DNA from: 34-65-8 sp046294735
Lineage (GTDB): Bacteria; Pseudomonadota; Alphaproteobacteria; Sphingomonadales; Sphingomonadaceae
DNA length: 64,000 nucleotides
Assembly (NCBI GenBank): GCA_046294735.1
Contig: JBKBKB010000003.1
Coordinates: 186,001-250,000 of the forward strand
Direction: 5' to 3'
In this document: piece after piece, positions 17,927 to 25,982 of the stretch
How the letters are laid out: each line of letters starts with the position of its first letter
How positions within the stretch are numbered: position 1 is the stretch's first letter
Notes under the pieces: generated by a model
Seen by the model: the letters and a program-made list of their open reading frames with translations, nothing else
What the model was told of the DNA's origin: nothing
Databases searched by the model: none
Made by a program: the position numbers and the translations under genes

Positions 17927-18480
17927 ACCGTCACTGGAAACTAGCACCCAAATGGGCTCTCGCCGGGTTCGCCGGCGGGCTGGCGCTGTTCGCCGGGATG
18001 CAGGTCGGCGCCCAGGCGATTGCCGGGCACAATTCCAACGCGCCGGTATCCTATGCAGCCGATCGGATTGAATTGCAGGACCGCCAGAACCGGGTGGTCC
18101 TGTCAGGCAATGTCGATATCCAGCAGGCCGGATTGCGCGTTCGTTCCGCCCGCACCATCGTCAACTACTCCGATGCCGGGTCGCTCGGGATCCAGCGCAT
18201 CACTGCCACTGGCGGGGTGCAGGTGACCCGCGCGGACGAGGCGGCCAGTGGCGATGTCGCCGTCTACGACTTCAACCGGCGGATTATCACCATGGCCGGT
18301 AATGTCCGCCTGCGTCGGGGCGGCGACACGCTCAACGGCGGGCGGTTGATAATCGACCTGCGGAGCGGCGTGTCCAGCGTGGATGGGCGCGCGTCGGGCT
18401 CTTCCGGGGTGACTGGCGAAGGTCCGGTCTCAACCGGCACCGGGCGGGTCACCGGGACGTTCACCGTCCCGCAGAACTGA
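17923..18480 (+). CDS. lptA: LPS transport periplasmic protein LptA (OstA-like)
   Basis: The 185-residue protein has an N-terminal signal or anchor segment (ALAGFAGGLALFAGMQVGAQ). An OstA-type domain follows: YAADRIELQDRQNRVVLSGN, ARTIVNYSD and MAGNVRLRRGGDTLNG. LptA forms the periplasmic bridge that carries LPS from LptC to LptD. It ends in a Gly/Thr/Ser-rich tail (GVTGEGPVSTGTGRVTG) of low complexity. It is coupled to lptC by an ATGA overlap. The expected lptB and rpoN are not downstream. Confidence 0.88.
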   Translation: MNRHWKLAPKWALAGFAGGLALFAGMQVGAQAIAGHNSNAPVSYAADRIELQDRQNRVVLSGNVDIQQAGLRVRSARTIVNYSDAGSLGIQRITATGGVQVTRADEAASGDVAVYDFNRRIITMAGNVRLRRGGDTLNGGRLIIDLRSGVSSVDGRASGSSGVTGEGPVSTGTGRVTGTFTVPQN

Positions 18481-18601
18481 CCCTCCGGGGTTGGCGCGGC
18501 GAGCGCTGATGCTCAGGTTCGGTTCATCGATTATATTCGACTGTTCGCCATGGCCCCGAATCGGTTACGGAGCGCCAGTTACGCAGCAAGGAGGCTGACC
18601 G

Positions 18602-19006
18602 ATGAAACTGCTGTTGCCAATCGCCGCCCTCGCTATCCTCGCCATGCCTGCATCGGCGGAAGAAGTTGTACCTGCGCCCAGCAAGGGGGAGCTGAAGCTC
18701 ACCAGGATGCTTGATGGCCGGGTCGCGGGTGAACCGGCCCGCTGCATCAACACCTTCGGCGGCGGCAACCTCCAGATCATTGACGGAACCGCGCTGGTCT
18801 ATCGCCAGGGCAAGACGCTGTGGGTCAACCGGACCCGCAACCCAGACAGTCTCGATGACAACGATTATCTGGTCATCCGGAAATACGGCAGTGCGGGGCA
18901 GTTGTGCCGGCTCGACAATGTCACCACGCATGACCGGACCGGCAATTTCTTCACCGGGGTCGTGTTTCTCGAAGACTTCGTGCCATACCGCAAGGCGGAA
19001 GGCTGA
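18602..19006 (+). CDS. Small secreted protein of unknown function
   Basis: A GCAAGGAGG ribosome site precedes the ATG at 18602. The 134-residue protein has a clear signal peptide (MKLLLPIAALAILAMPASAEE). Two cysteines (in PARCINTF and GQLCRLDN) could form a disulfide. The mature part is mixed beta-like sequence (VYRQGKTLWVNRTRN, DDNDYLVIRKYG). I do not recognise a named family. It is separated from lptA by 121 bases and converges on purD with a 3-base gap. Confidence 0.75.
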   Translation: MKLLLPIAALAILAMPASAEEVVPAPSKGELKLTRMLDGRVAGEPARCINTFGGGNLQIIDGTALVYRQGKTLWVNRTRNPDSLDDNDYLVIRKYGSAGQLCRLDNVTTHDRTGNFFTGVVFLEDFVPYRKAEG

Positions 19007-19009
19007 GCC

Positions 19010-20299
19010 TTACCCGGCTTCGCGTGCCACTTCGCGCCAGCCGATGTCGCGGCGGCAGAAGCCACCCGGAAACGTGATTGCATCTACGGCGGCATAGGCT
19101 GCGGCCTGTGCTTTGCTTACGGTCACGCCCACCGCAGTGACGTTGAGCACCCGTCCGCCGCTGGCCACGAGGGTGCCATCGTCCGCGCGCGCGGTGCCAG
19201 CGTGAAACACCCTGGCTCCATGCGCCTCCGCTTCGCCTAGATTGATTGGGCCGCCTTTCTCCGGCGTGCCGGGATAGCCGTTCGCTGCCATGACCACAGT
19301 CAAGGCGACCTGCTTTGAGCGGCGGACCGGCGGCTGGCTGGCGAGCGCATTGGTGGCGCAGGCATACATCAGTTCGCCCAGGTCGCTTTCCAGCCGCATC
19401 ATCAGCACCTGACATTCGGGATCGCCGAACCGGCAGTTGTATTCGATCAGCTTGGGGCCGTCCGCAGTAAGCATGAGGCCAGCGAACAGCACCCCGGAAT
19501 AGGGGTGGCCTTCGTCGGCCATGGCCCGGACGGTGGGCATGATGATCCGGTCGAGCACTTCGCGGTGCATGCCGGGGGTCAGCACCCGGGCCGGACTATA
19601 GGCACCCATGCCGCCGGTGTTGGGGCCAGTGTCGCCATCGCCGACCCGCTTGTGATCCTGCGCTGTGCCGAACGAGAGCACGCTGGCCCCGTCGGTCAGG
19701 GCGAAGAAACTGGCTTCCTCGCCTTCCATGAATTCCTCGATCACCACTTGCGCGCCCGCTGCGCCGAACTGGCCGCCGAACATGTCGGCAAGTGCCGCTT
19801 CGGCGTCAGCACGGGATTCGGCGATGACCACGCCCTTGCCAGCCGCCAGGCCATCGGCCTTCAGCACGTAAGGCGGGGCGAACGTATCAAGCGCACGCAG
19901 GGCCTGATCGAGCGAGGTGGTCCGGACATAGCCTGCGGTCGGAATCCCGGCGCGCTGGCACAGGTCCTTGGTGAAACCCTTGCTGCCTTCGATCTGCGCC
20001 GCCGCGCGCGACGGCCCGAACACGGCAATCCCTGCGCCGCGCAGCGAATCGGCCAGCCCGTCCACCAGCGGCGCTTCCGGGCCGACGACAACCAGCCCGA
20101 TCTGGCACTCGTTGCAAAAGGCGATGACGGCAGCATGATCAGTCACGTCCAGCGCAACGCAATCGGCATGGTCAGATATCCCCGGGTTGCCTGGGGCAGC
20201 ATAGAGCTTATCCTCAGTCCCCGAGAGCAGGCGGGATTGCGCCAGTTTCCACGCCAGCGCATGCTCGCGCCCGCCCGAGCCCAGCAGAAGGATATTCAT
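19010..20299 (-). CDS. purD: Phosphoribosylamine-glycine ligase
   Basis: The real start is the ATG at 20299 (MNILLLGSGGREHALAWKL); the open frame continues upstream only as an antisense shadow of xseA. The 429-residue protein has the PurD order: GSGGREHAL, VVVGPEAPLVDGLAD, SKGFTKDLCQRAGIPTA, YVLKADGLAAGKGVVIA (ATP-grasp), EFMEGEEASFFALTDG and NTGGMGAYSPA. It makes GAR from phosphoribosylamine, glycine and ATP. Its start codon overlaps that of the divergent xseA by two bases, so its promoter must lie inside xseA. Confidence 0.97.
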   Translation of the reverse strand: MNILLLGSGGREHALAWKLAQSRLLSGTEDKLYAAPGNPGISDHADCVALDVTDHAAVIAFCNECQIGLVVVGPEAPLVDGLADSLRGAGIAVFGPSRAAAQIEGSKGFTKDLCQRAGIPTAGYVRTTSLDQALRALDTFAPPYVLKADGLAAGKGVVIAESRADAEAALADMFGGQFGAAGAQVVIEEFMEGEEASFFALTDGASVLSFGTAQDHKRVGDGDTGPNTGGMGAYSPARVLTPGMHREVLDRIIMPTVRAMADEGHPYSGVLFAGLMLTADGPKLIEYNCRFGDPECQVLMMRLESDLGELMYACATNALASQPPVRRSKQVALTVVMAANGYPGTPEKGGPINLGEAEAHGARVFHAGTARADDGTLVASGGRVLNVTAVGVTVSKAQAAAYAAVDAITFPGGFCRRDIGWREVAREAG

Positions 20300-21773
20300 G
20301 GCCGCTTCCGATTCCGATGACGTCGATGGTAGCCGGCTGGTAGCGCGTGACCGGCAGGGCGACAATGCCGCGCCGCTGACCGTCACCGAGCTATCGCAGC
20401 AGTTGAAGCGGACGGTGGAGGACCGGTTCGGGTTCGTCCGCCTGCGCGGCGAGCTGTCGGGCGTGAAGCGCGCGGCCTCGGGGCATCTGTACTGTGCGCT
20501 CAAGGACGAGAACGCAGTGCTCGACGGGGTGATGTGGCGCGGCGGTGCGCAGCGCCTGTCGTTCCTGCCCGAAGACGGGATCGAGGTCGTCGCCAGCGGC
20601 AAGCTCACCACTTATCCGGGCCGGTCAAAATACCAGATCGTGATCGACACGATGGAAATCGCGGGCGAGGGCGCGCTGCTGGCGCTGCTGGACAAGACCC
20701 GCCAGCGGCTCGCGGCCGAGGGCCTGTTCGGCGAAGAGCGCAAGCGGGCTCTGCCGTTTCTGCCCCGCGTGATCGGGGTAATCACCAGCCCGACCGGCGC
20801 GGTGATCCGCGATATTCTGCACCGCCTCGCCGACCGCTTTCCCAGCCACGTGCTGGTCTGGCCCGTGCTGGTCCAGGGGCAGGGCGCGGCGGAACAGGTG
20901 GCGGCCGCCGTGCGCGGGTTCGGTGCGATACCCGAAGGCGGCCCCGAACCCGGCGGCGTGCCGCGCCCCGACCTGCTGATCGTGGCGCGCGGGGGCGGCT
21001 CGATCGAGGACCTGTGGAGCTTCAACGAAGAAGCGGTGGTCCGTGCGGTTGCTGCATCCCCGATCCCGGTGATCAGCGCGGTCGGGCACGAGACCGACAC
21101 AACCCTGTGCGATTTCGCCGCCGACCGGCGCGCGCCGACACCTACTGCCGCCGCCGAAATGGCGGTTCCGGTGCGGGCGGAACTGGCCGCTACGCTGGCC
21201 GATTACGGTGCCCGCCAGCAGCGCGCCATCCTGCGTCCTGTGCAATTGGGCCGCGAGCGGCTTGAGGCGCGGACGCAGCGTCTGCCTGCGCCGCGAGCCC
21301 TGCTCCAGCCGCAGGCGCAGCGGCTGGATGAGGCAGCCGAACGGCTGCGCCGCGCGCTTGCTGACCGTGCAGCCCGGGGACGGGAACGGCTCGGCACCTT
21401 GCGACTCGCTCCCGCCACACTGGAGCGGACTGCGCGTGATGCCCGTGCTGCGCTGGCACGGACCCGCCTGAGCCCGGCTTTGCTGGAAACCCGGGTCCGC
21501 TCGGAGCGGGATCGGCTGGGTGCGCTCACCCGCCTGCTGGCGTCACTTGATCCCAAGGCACCGCTGGCGCGGGGCTTTGCTTTGGTCCACGATCCGGCGG
21601 GCAAACTGGTCCGCAGCCGTGCGCACGCGGCCGGTCAGCCCGCGCTGATGTTGACGTTTGCCGACGGCGCGCTTGATGTCCTGCCCGCTGGTTCAGCGCC
21701 GGTCAAACCGGCACGTGCCAAACCCCTGCGCAAGACCATACCGCCCGCGCGGCAAGACGATTTGTTTGGCTGA
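20298..21773 (+). CDS. xseA: Exodeoxyribonuclease VII large subunit
   Basis: The 491-residue protein begins with an OB-fold domain (VTELSQQLKRTVEDRFGFVRLRG would be its start). The catalytic domain carries GVITSPTGAVIRDILHRL, LLIVARGGGSIEDLWSFNEE and SAVGHETDTTLCDFAADRRA, which are XseA hallmarks. A long Arg/Leu-rich coiled-coil region follows at about residues 290-430, as in the family. The start ATG at 20298 has AGAAGGA about 9 bases upstream, inside the purD coding region. xseB is not adjacent; DUF2093 follows after 24 bases. Confidence 0.96.
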   Translation: MAASDSDDVDGSRLVARDRQGDNAAPLTVTELSQQLKRTVEDRFGFVRLRGELSGVKRAASGHLYCALKDENAVLDGVMWRGGAQRLSFLPEDGIEVVASGKLTTYPGRSKYQIVIDTMEIAGEGALLALLDKTRQRLAAEGLFGEERKRALPFLPRVIGVITSPTGAVIRDILHRLADRFPSHVLVWPVLVQGQGAAEQVAAAVRGFGAIPEGGPEPGGVPRPDLLIVARGGGSIEDLWSFNEEAVVRAVAASPIPVISAVGHETDTTLCDFAADRRAPTPTAAAEMAVPVRAELAATLADYGARQQRAILRPVQLGRERLEARTQRLPAPRALLQPQAQRLDEAAERLRRALADRAARGRERLGTLRLAPATLERTARDARAALARTRLSPALLETRVRSERDRLGALTRLLASLDPKAPLARGFALVHDPAGKLVRSRAHAAGQPALMLTFADGALDVLPAGSAPVKPARAKPLRKTIPPARQDDLFG

Positions 21774-21797
21774 TGCCACTCTGCTAGGAGCGCGCCC

Positions 21798-21998
21798 ATG
21801 TTAATGAACCGAGGCAATGTGGAGGCCAGGCTCCACTATGGACCGAGCGCTTTTCGCGTGCTGCGCCATGGCCAGCACGTGATCTGCGCGGTCAGCGGGG
21901 CAGTGATCCCGCTGGAAGAGCTGCGTTACTGGTCGGTCGAGCGGCAGGAGGCATATGCCACCCCCGAAATCGCCACCCGCCGGTTTCTGGAGGGCTGA
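21798..21998 (+). CDS. DUF2093 domain protein
   Basis: A 66-residue protein whose core (ARLHYGPSAFRVLRHGQHVICAV would be its first half; then SGAVIPLEELRYWSVERQEA) matches DUF2093. This is a small alphaproteobacterial family commonly encoded next to xseA. Function is unknown, and the conserved Cys and the YWSVERQEAY segment suggest a structural or metal-binding role. An alternative ATG lies two codons downstream at 21804. Its stop overlaps the start of the M23 peptidase gene (TGATG). Confidence 0.85.
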   Translation: MLMNRGNVEARLHYGPSAFRVLRHGQHVICAVSGAVIPLEELRYWSVERQEAYATPEIATRRFLEG

Positions 21999-22927
21999 TG
22001 CACCGCACCGGTTTGCCCGCATTCGTGCTGTTTGCCGCATTGGTCGGCTGCGGCAGTGTGACCAGTGAAACAACTGCCAGCGCCGATACCGCTCCGCTGG
22101 CGACGCCCGGTAACAGCGGGGCAACCCCTGTTGCCCGTGCCGCCCCCGTCGCACGGCCATCTGCAGCGTTTACGGCTCTGGCAGGCGAGCGGACGCAGGG
22201 AGGCTGGCTTCGCGGCACGGCTCCGGCTGGCGCAGTTCGTGTCCTGTTTGATGGCCGCCCCTTGCCGCTGGCCGGCGATGGCAGTTTCTTTGCCGCATTT
22301 GACCGCGACGCCAGTGGCGAGGCGCGTTTAGTGGCGGAGCTGGCCGATGGCCGGACTGTCACCGAGACAATCGCGGTTTCGCCCCGTTCGTGGCAGATCG
22401 AGCATGTCAATGTCGCGCGTCGCCCTGGCGGCGCCTCGAGCGAGGCGTTCATGGAGCGGCGGCGGCCCGAGCTGGCGCGGATCAACGCCGCGCGCAACGT
22501 CGACCACGCCGTCGAGGGGTGGCGCCAGCAATTCATCTGGCCGGTCAAGGGGCGGATCTCCGGCCGGTTCGGCTCGCAGCGCATCTACAAGGGTGAGCCC
22601 GCCAGCTATCACTCCGGAATCGATATCGCCACCGGTGAGAGCGGCACTCCATTCGTCGCCCCGGCTGACGGCGTGGTCACGCTGGCGGCACAGACGCCGT
22701 TCAGCCTGGAAGGGCACCTGCTGATCATCGACCACGGCAATGGCCTCAACAGTGCTTTCCTGCATTGTTCCAAACTGGCGGTGCAGGAAGGGGAAGTGGT
22801 CCGGCAGGGGCAGTATGTCGGCAACCTCGGCGCCACCGGACGGACCACCGGGCCGCACCTCCACTGGGGTATCAAGTGGCGCGACGCGCGGCTCGACCCC
22901 CTGCTGTTTACCGGCCCGATGCGCTGA
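21998..22927 (+). CDS. M23-family metallopeptidase, lipoprotein
   Basis: The 309-residue protein starts with a lipoprotein signal: LFAALVGC (lipobox LVGC) predicts lipidation at about Cys18. A Thr/Ala-rich linker follows, and then the LytM domain at about residues 180-300, with RISGRFGSQR, YHSGIDIATG (His and Asp ligands) and GPHLHWGIKW (HxH). All zinc ligands are present, so it should be an active peptidoglycan endopeptidase rather than a degenerate EnvC-type factor. The ATG overlaps the DUF2093 stop, so it is translationally coupled. Confidence 0.92.
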   Translation: MHRTGLPAFVLFAALVGCGSVTSETTASADTAPLATPGNSGATPVARAAPVARPSAAFTALAGERTQGGWLRGTAPAGAVRVLFDGRPLPLAGDGSFFAAFDRDASGEARLVAELADGRTVTETIAVSPRSWQIEHVNVARRPGGASSEAFMERRRPELARINAARNVDHAVEGWRQQFIWPVKGRISGRFGSQRIYKGEPASYHSGIDIATGESGTPFVAPADGVVTLAAQTPFSLEGHLLIIDHGNGLNSAFLHCSKLAVQEGEVVRQGQYVGNLGATGRTTGPHLHWGIKWRDARLDPLLFTGPMR

Positions 22928-22935
22928 ACCGCCGG

Positions 22936-23964
22936 ATGCGCCGGACTGTTCGGTTTGCCCTTCTGGCGGTGATTGCCGCTGGGCTCGCGCCTGGCACATG
23001 GCTGCGCGGGCCGGGTCTGGTCGAGGATTTGCGCCCGATCCTTCGGCTGGAACCGCTGGCCGTGGCCAGCCGCCAGGCGGGCGAGGTCATGATCGAAGGG
23101 GTGTGGCATCTGACCAGCCCCAACAGCCATTTCCACGGCTATTCCGGGCTGGTTGCCCTGCCCGATGGCACCTTGCTGGCGGTCAGCGACCGGGGGCGCT
23201 GGCTGCGCTTTACCCCGCCGGGGCGCGCGGGGCCGCCCCCCCGCTTCGGGGTGATCGGCGGCGAGGTAGTCAGCGACAAGCGCCAGGTCGATGCAGAGGC
23301 CGCAACCTTCGATCCCCGGACCGGCCGGCTGTGGATCGCCTATGAAGGGGCCAACAGCGTGGACCGGCATGACCTCACACTGGGCCCGCCGGAGCGGGCG
23401 CGGCCGCCGGGGATGCAAAACTGGCCCGGCAACCGGGGGCCGGAAGCCATGGCCCGCCTGGATGACGGGCGCTTTATCATCCTGGGCGAAGGCTCGCCCG
23501 AATGGGTGGGCGAAGGTTACCCGGCGCTCCTGTTCGACGGCGATCCGGTCGATGGCGCCGAATCAATATCGTTCGGGTTCGTCCCGCCAAAACCCTACCG
23601 CGCCACCGATATGGCCGCGCTGCCCGACGGGCGGGTGCTGATCCTGCTGCGGGCTATCGAAGGGTTCATCCCGCCGCGCTTCTCGGCCCGGCTGCTGGTT
23701 GCCGATCCAGCCGCGATTCGCGCGGGCGGCCAGTGGCGGGGGGAGGAAGTGGCGCGCTTCGGCCTCGACCTTCCAACCGACAATTTCGAAGGGCTGGCGG
23801 TGGAGCCGCGCGCGGATGGCGCTCTGACGCTGTGGCTGATCTCGGACGACAACGGCGCCGCGCTGCAGCGCACGCTGCTCTATCGCCTGCGGTGGACGCC
23901 AGCCGTGCAACAACCGGACACGCAAAAGGCGCGCCCGGCAAGCCCGGCGCGCCTTTCAGAATAA
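22936..23964 (+). CDS. Esterase-like activity of phytase family protein (secreted beta-propeller-like)
   Basis: I use ATG at 22936, 9 bases after the M23 stop and at the start of a signal-anchor (MRRTVRFALLAVIAAGLAPG). The 342-residue product contains GYSGLVALPDGTLLAVSDRG, NRGPEAMARLDDGRFIILGE and LPTDNFEGLAVEPR, the repeated motifs of the phytase-like esterase family (COG4246 type). The exact substrate is unknown; members are periplasmic or surface proteins. The last 13 codons contain a strong hairpin that looks like a transcription terminator. Confidence 0.82.
   Translation: MRRTVRFALLAVIAAGLAPGTWLRGPGLVEDLRPILRLEPLAVASRQAGEVMIEGVWHLTSPNSHFHGYSGLVALPDGTLLAVSDRGRWLRFTPPGRAGPPPRFGVIGGEVVSDKRQVDAEAATFDPRTGRLWIAYEGANSVDRHDLTLGPPERARPPGMQNWPGNRGPEAMARLDDGRFIILGEGSPEWVGEGYPALLFDGDPVDGAESISFGFVPPKPYRATDMAALPDGRVLILLRAIEGFIPPRFSARLLVADPAAIRAGGQWRGEEVARFGLDLPTDNFEGLAVEPRADGALTLWLISDDNGAALQRTLLYRLRWTPAVQQPDTQKARPASPARLSE
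23925..23956. terminator. Intrinsic bidirectional terminator inside the end of the phytase-like CDS
   Basis: AAAGGCGCGCC (23925-23935) and GGCGCGCCTTT (23946-23956) form a perfect 11-bp stem, with an inner GGC/GCC step in the loop. The A/T ends give a short U-tract on either strand. It lies entirely within coding sequence, 6 bases before the TAA at 23962-23964. The convergent rpmB gene ends 8 bases further on, so one hairpin probably serves both. Confidence 0.7.
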
Positions 23965-23972
23965 CAGCTAAA

Positions 23973-24260
23973 TCAGGCGGCGGCTGCCGCCTTCTTCAGC
24001 TCGCGCTTCACCTTCAATGCATTGGCTGACAGCTTCTCGTCACTGGTCTTGAGCAGCCAGTTGTCGAGTCCGCCATTGTGCTCGACCGAGCGCAGGCCAT
24101 GGGTCGAGACGCGGAACTTGAAGCTGCGTTCCAGCTTTTCGCTCATCAGCGTGACGTTCTGCAGGTTGGGCAGGAACACCCGCTTGGTCTTGTTGTTGGC
24201 GTGGCTGACATTGTGGCCAGTCATGCGGCCCTTGCCGGTCAGTTCGCAGATGCGCGACAT
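23973..24260 (-). CDS. rpmB: 50S ribosomal protein L28
   Basis: The start is the ATG at 24260 (MSRICELTGKGRMTGHNVSHA), giving 95 residues, the size of alphaproteobacterial L28; the frame upstream is spurious. FLPNLQNVTL, FRVSTHGLRSVEHNGGLD and an Ala/Lys-rich C-terminus fit the family. It is a monocistronic ribosomal gene here, as in related genomes. Confidence 0.97.
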   Translation of the reverse strand: MSRICELTGKGRMTGHNVSHANNKTKRVFLPNLQNVTLMSEKLERSFKFRVSTHGLRSVEHNGGLDNWLLKTSDEKLSANALKVKRELKKAAAAA

Positions 24261-24413
24261 GGTATTTCTCGTCCGTTTGCAGTGGGGGCCGCCAACCAAG
24301 GTCGAAGGCCCGCGTTTCTGTCGGGGTATCCCGGAAAGCGGCGCGCTTAGCCTCGGGCTGGCGAATCGTCAAGCAAGTTGCGCGCGGTGCGCACGCTCGC
24401 TAGCGCGACAGCG

Positions 24414-24869
24414 ATGACCCGCTGGCCTCTCCCGCACCCGATGCAGCGCGCGCTGGAGCTGGCCCGCGAAGCCGCCACAGCGGGCGAAGTGCCGGTCGGC
24501 GCGGTCGTGGTCAAGGATGGCGCGGTGATCGGCGAGGGCCGCAATGCCCCGCGCGGCCTCCACGATCCGACCGCCCACGCCGAGATCGTTGCCATTCGCG
24601 CCGCCGCCCGGGCGCTCGGCAACGAGCGGCTGGAGGGGTGCGAGCTATGGGTAACGCTGGAGCCCTGCGCGATGTGTGCAGGCGCGATTGTTCACGCCCG
24701 TGTGGTCACGCTCTACTATGCCGCCAGCGATCCCAAGGGCGGCGCGGTGGGACACGGCGCCCGGGTGTTCGACCAGCCGCAGTGCCTGCACCGGCCCGAG
24801 GTCTATTCCGGCATCGGCGAGAGTGAGGCGGCGCAACTGCTGCGCGAATTTTTCAAGGAGCGGCGCTAG
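24414..24869 (+). CDS. tadA: tRNA-specific adenosine deaminase
   Basis: From ATG at 24414 the product is 151 residues. It has the cytidine/deoxycytidylate deaminase zinc motifs TAHAEIVAI (HAE) and EPCAMCAGAI (PCxxC), plus EVPVGAVVV and DPKGGAVGHG, which mark TadA rather than guanine deaminase. TadA converts A34 to inosine in tRNA-Arg(ACG). The 3' end overlaps the convergent RNase T2 gene by CTAG. Confidence 0.93.
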   Translation: MTRWPLPHPMQRALELAREAATAGEVPVGAVVVKDGAVIGEGRNAPRGLHDPTAHAEIVAIRAAARALGNERLEGCELWVTLEPCAMCAGAIVHARVVTLYYAASDPKGGAVGHGARVFDQPQCLHRPEVYSGIGESEAAQLLREFFKERR

Positions 24870-25582
24870 AGGCCACGCCAGATCTTCACGCCCGCACTAT
24901 CCCGCGCGCCCAGTTGCCTGGCATTGCAGCGAGCCGGCATGAAATCCTTGCCGTAGCAAAGCCGAAGTTCTTCCAGCCAGCCCCGCTGGTTGAGCCGAAC
25001 CCCGATCATCTCCGGCTTCCAGTGCGGGTTCGCGAGGACGAACGCCTCGCGCAGGCGCCCGGCGGTGAGCCGGTCCTCGCGCGAGAGGCGGTCGAGGTCG
25101 GGCAGCGTCAGGCTGTTCCACAGGATTCGGGTGGCCTTGAAATAGCCCTCTGGCGTGCGCGCCATGCAGCTGCCGTGCTTGGCCCACTGGCGCGCCACCA
25201 GATTGGCCGACGGGATCATGCACAGGTTCTGCCGCGCCTCCACCGGCGAGACGTTGCGCGAGGTGCGGCACCATTGCGGCCAGGTGCTGCGCCCTTCCGG
25301 CCACAGCCCGTGAACCACCAGACCGAACCGCCCGTTGCTGCCAGAGCATTGCAGCGCATGGCGGAGCTCGCCCTCGCGCGGTTTGCAGAACTCCGGCGCC
25401 CAGCTGAGCGAGAGGGTGTAGCCGGTAACGGGTACGCGGCGCTCCCCAGCCTCGGGCGTGATGTGCGGGACGGTAATCCGCTCGGGCATCCGGCACTGAT
25501 AGGCTTGGGCGTGGGCAACGGCGGGCAGGCCGCCTGCAAGCAGACCCAACACTATCGCCAGTCTATTCAGGCGCTTTGGCAT
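24866..25582 (-). CDS. Secreted ribonuclease T2 family protein
   Basis: The ATG at 25582 begins a 238-residue protein with a signal peptide (LAIVLGLLAGGLPAVAHAQ). Both catalytic segments of the T2 family are intact: CAS-1 as VHGLWPEG and CAS-2 as WAKHGSC. Eight cysteines suggest disulfides in a periplasmic or secreted enzyme. T2 RNases cleave single-stranded RNA to 2',3'-cyclic phosphates. The start lies inside the 3' end of the membrane protein gene (20-base overlap), making it the third gene of a nadC transcript. Confidence 0.93.
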   Translation of the reverse strand: MPKRLNRLAIVLGLLAGGLPAVAHAQAYQCRMPERITVPHITPEAGERRVPVTGYTLSLSWAPEFCKPREGELRHALQCSGSNGRFGLVVHGLWPEGRSTWPQWCRTSRNVSPVEARQNLCMIPSANLVARQWAKHGSCMARTPEGYFKATRILWNSLTLPDLDRLSREDRLTAGRLREAFVLANPHWKPEMIGVRLNQRGWLEELRLCYGKDFMPARCNARQLGARDSAGVKIWRGL

Positions 25583-25982
25583 CGTGCGTGCATTGTGACG
25601 CGAACCAGCGCCGTGCGGAAGGGGTAAACAGCAGAACGACCAGCGAATACCTGGCCCAATCGGACAACAGCCAGAGCACCTGGTCAATACCGAAGTCTAG
25701 CAACCGAATGGCCTGTACCGTGGCCCAGACAGCGGAAACAGCCGAGACGGTAGCCATCAGCCATTTGGCAATGCGGCTGGCAAGGAACCAGACGGCTGCC
25801 ACAGGTATGATAACGATCAACAGCTGGGCGCTCAGGACAGAGACCCGTGCGATACGGTATTCCTCGTTCGCCTCTGCCAGGGCCGGGCCCAAGGCAATGG
25901 CAAAGTTCCAAAGGCCGGAACCAACCAGAACTAGCGCGAAAATGCGAACGGCCCATGGGCGAGGCCCACGTGCCTGTTTCAC
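25563..25982 (-). CDS. Small polytopic membrane protein, GTG start, between nadC and RNase T2
   Basis: A GTG at 25982-25980 overlaps the nadC stop (GTGA), giving a 139-residue protein; there is no ATG near and the frame upstream is an antisense-like extension inside nadC. The sequence has four likely membrane helices (IFALVLVGSGLWNFAIALG, VSVLSAQLLIVIIPVAAVWF, MATVSAVSAVWATVQAI, VLWLLSDWARYSLVVLLF), short loops and a basic tail. I do not recognise a family. The tight overlaps on both sides support a real, translationally coupled gene. Confidence 0.7.
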   Translation of the reverse strand: MKQARGPRPWAVRIFALVLVGSGLWNFAIALGPALAEANEEYRIARVSVLSAQLLIVIIPVAAVWFLASRIAKWLMATVSAVSAVWATVQAIRLLDFGIDQVLWLLSDWARYSLVVLLFTPSARRWFASQCTHDAKAPE

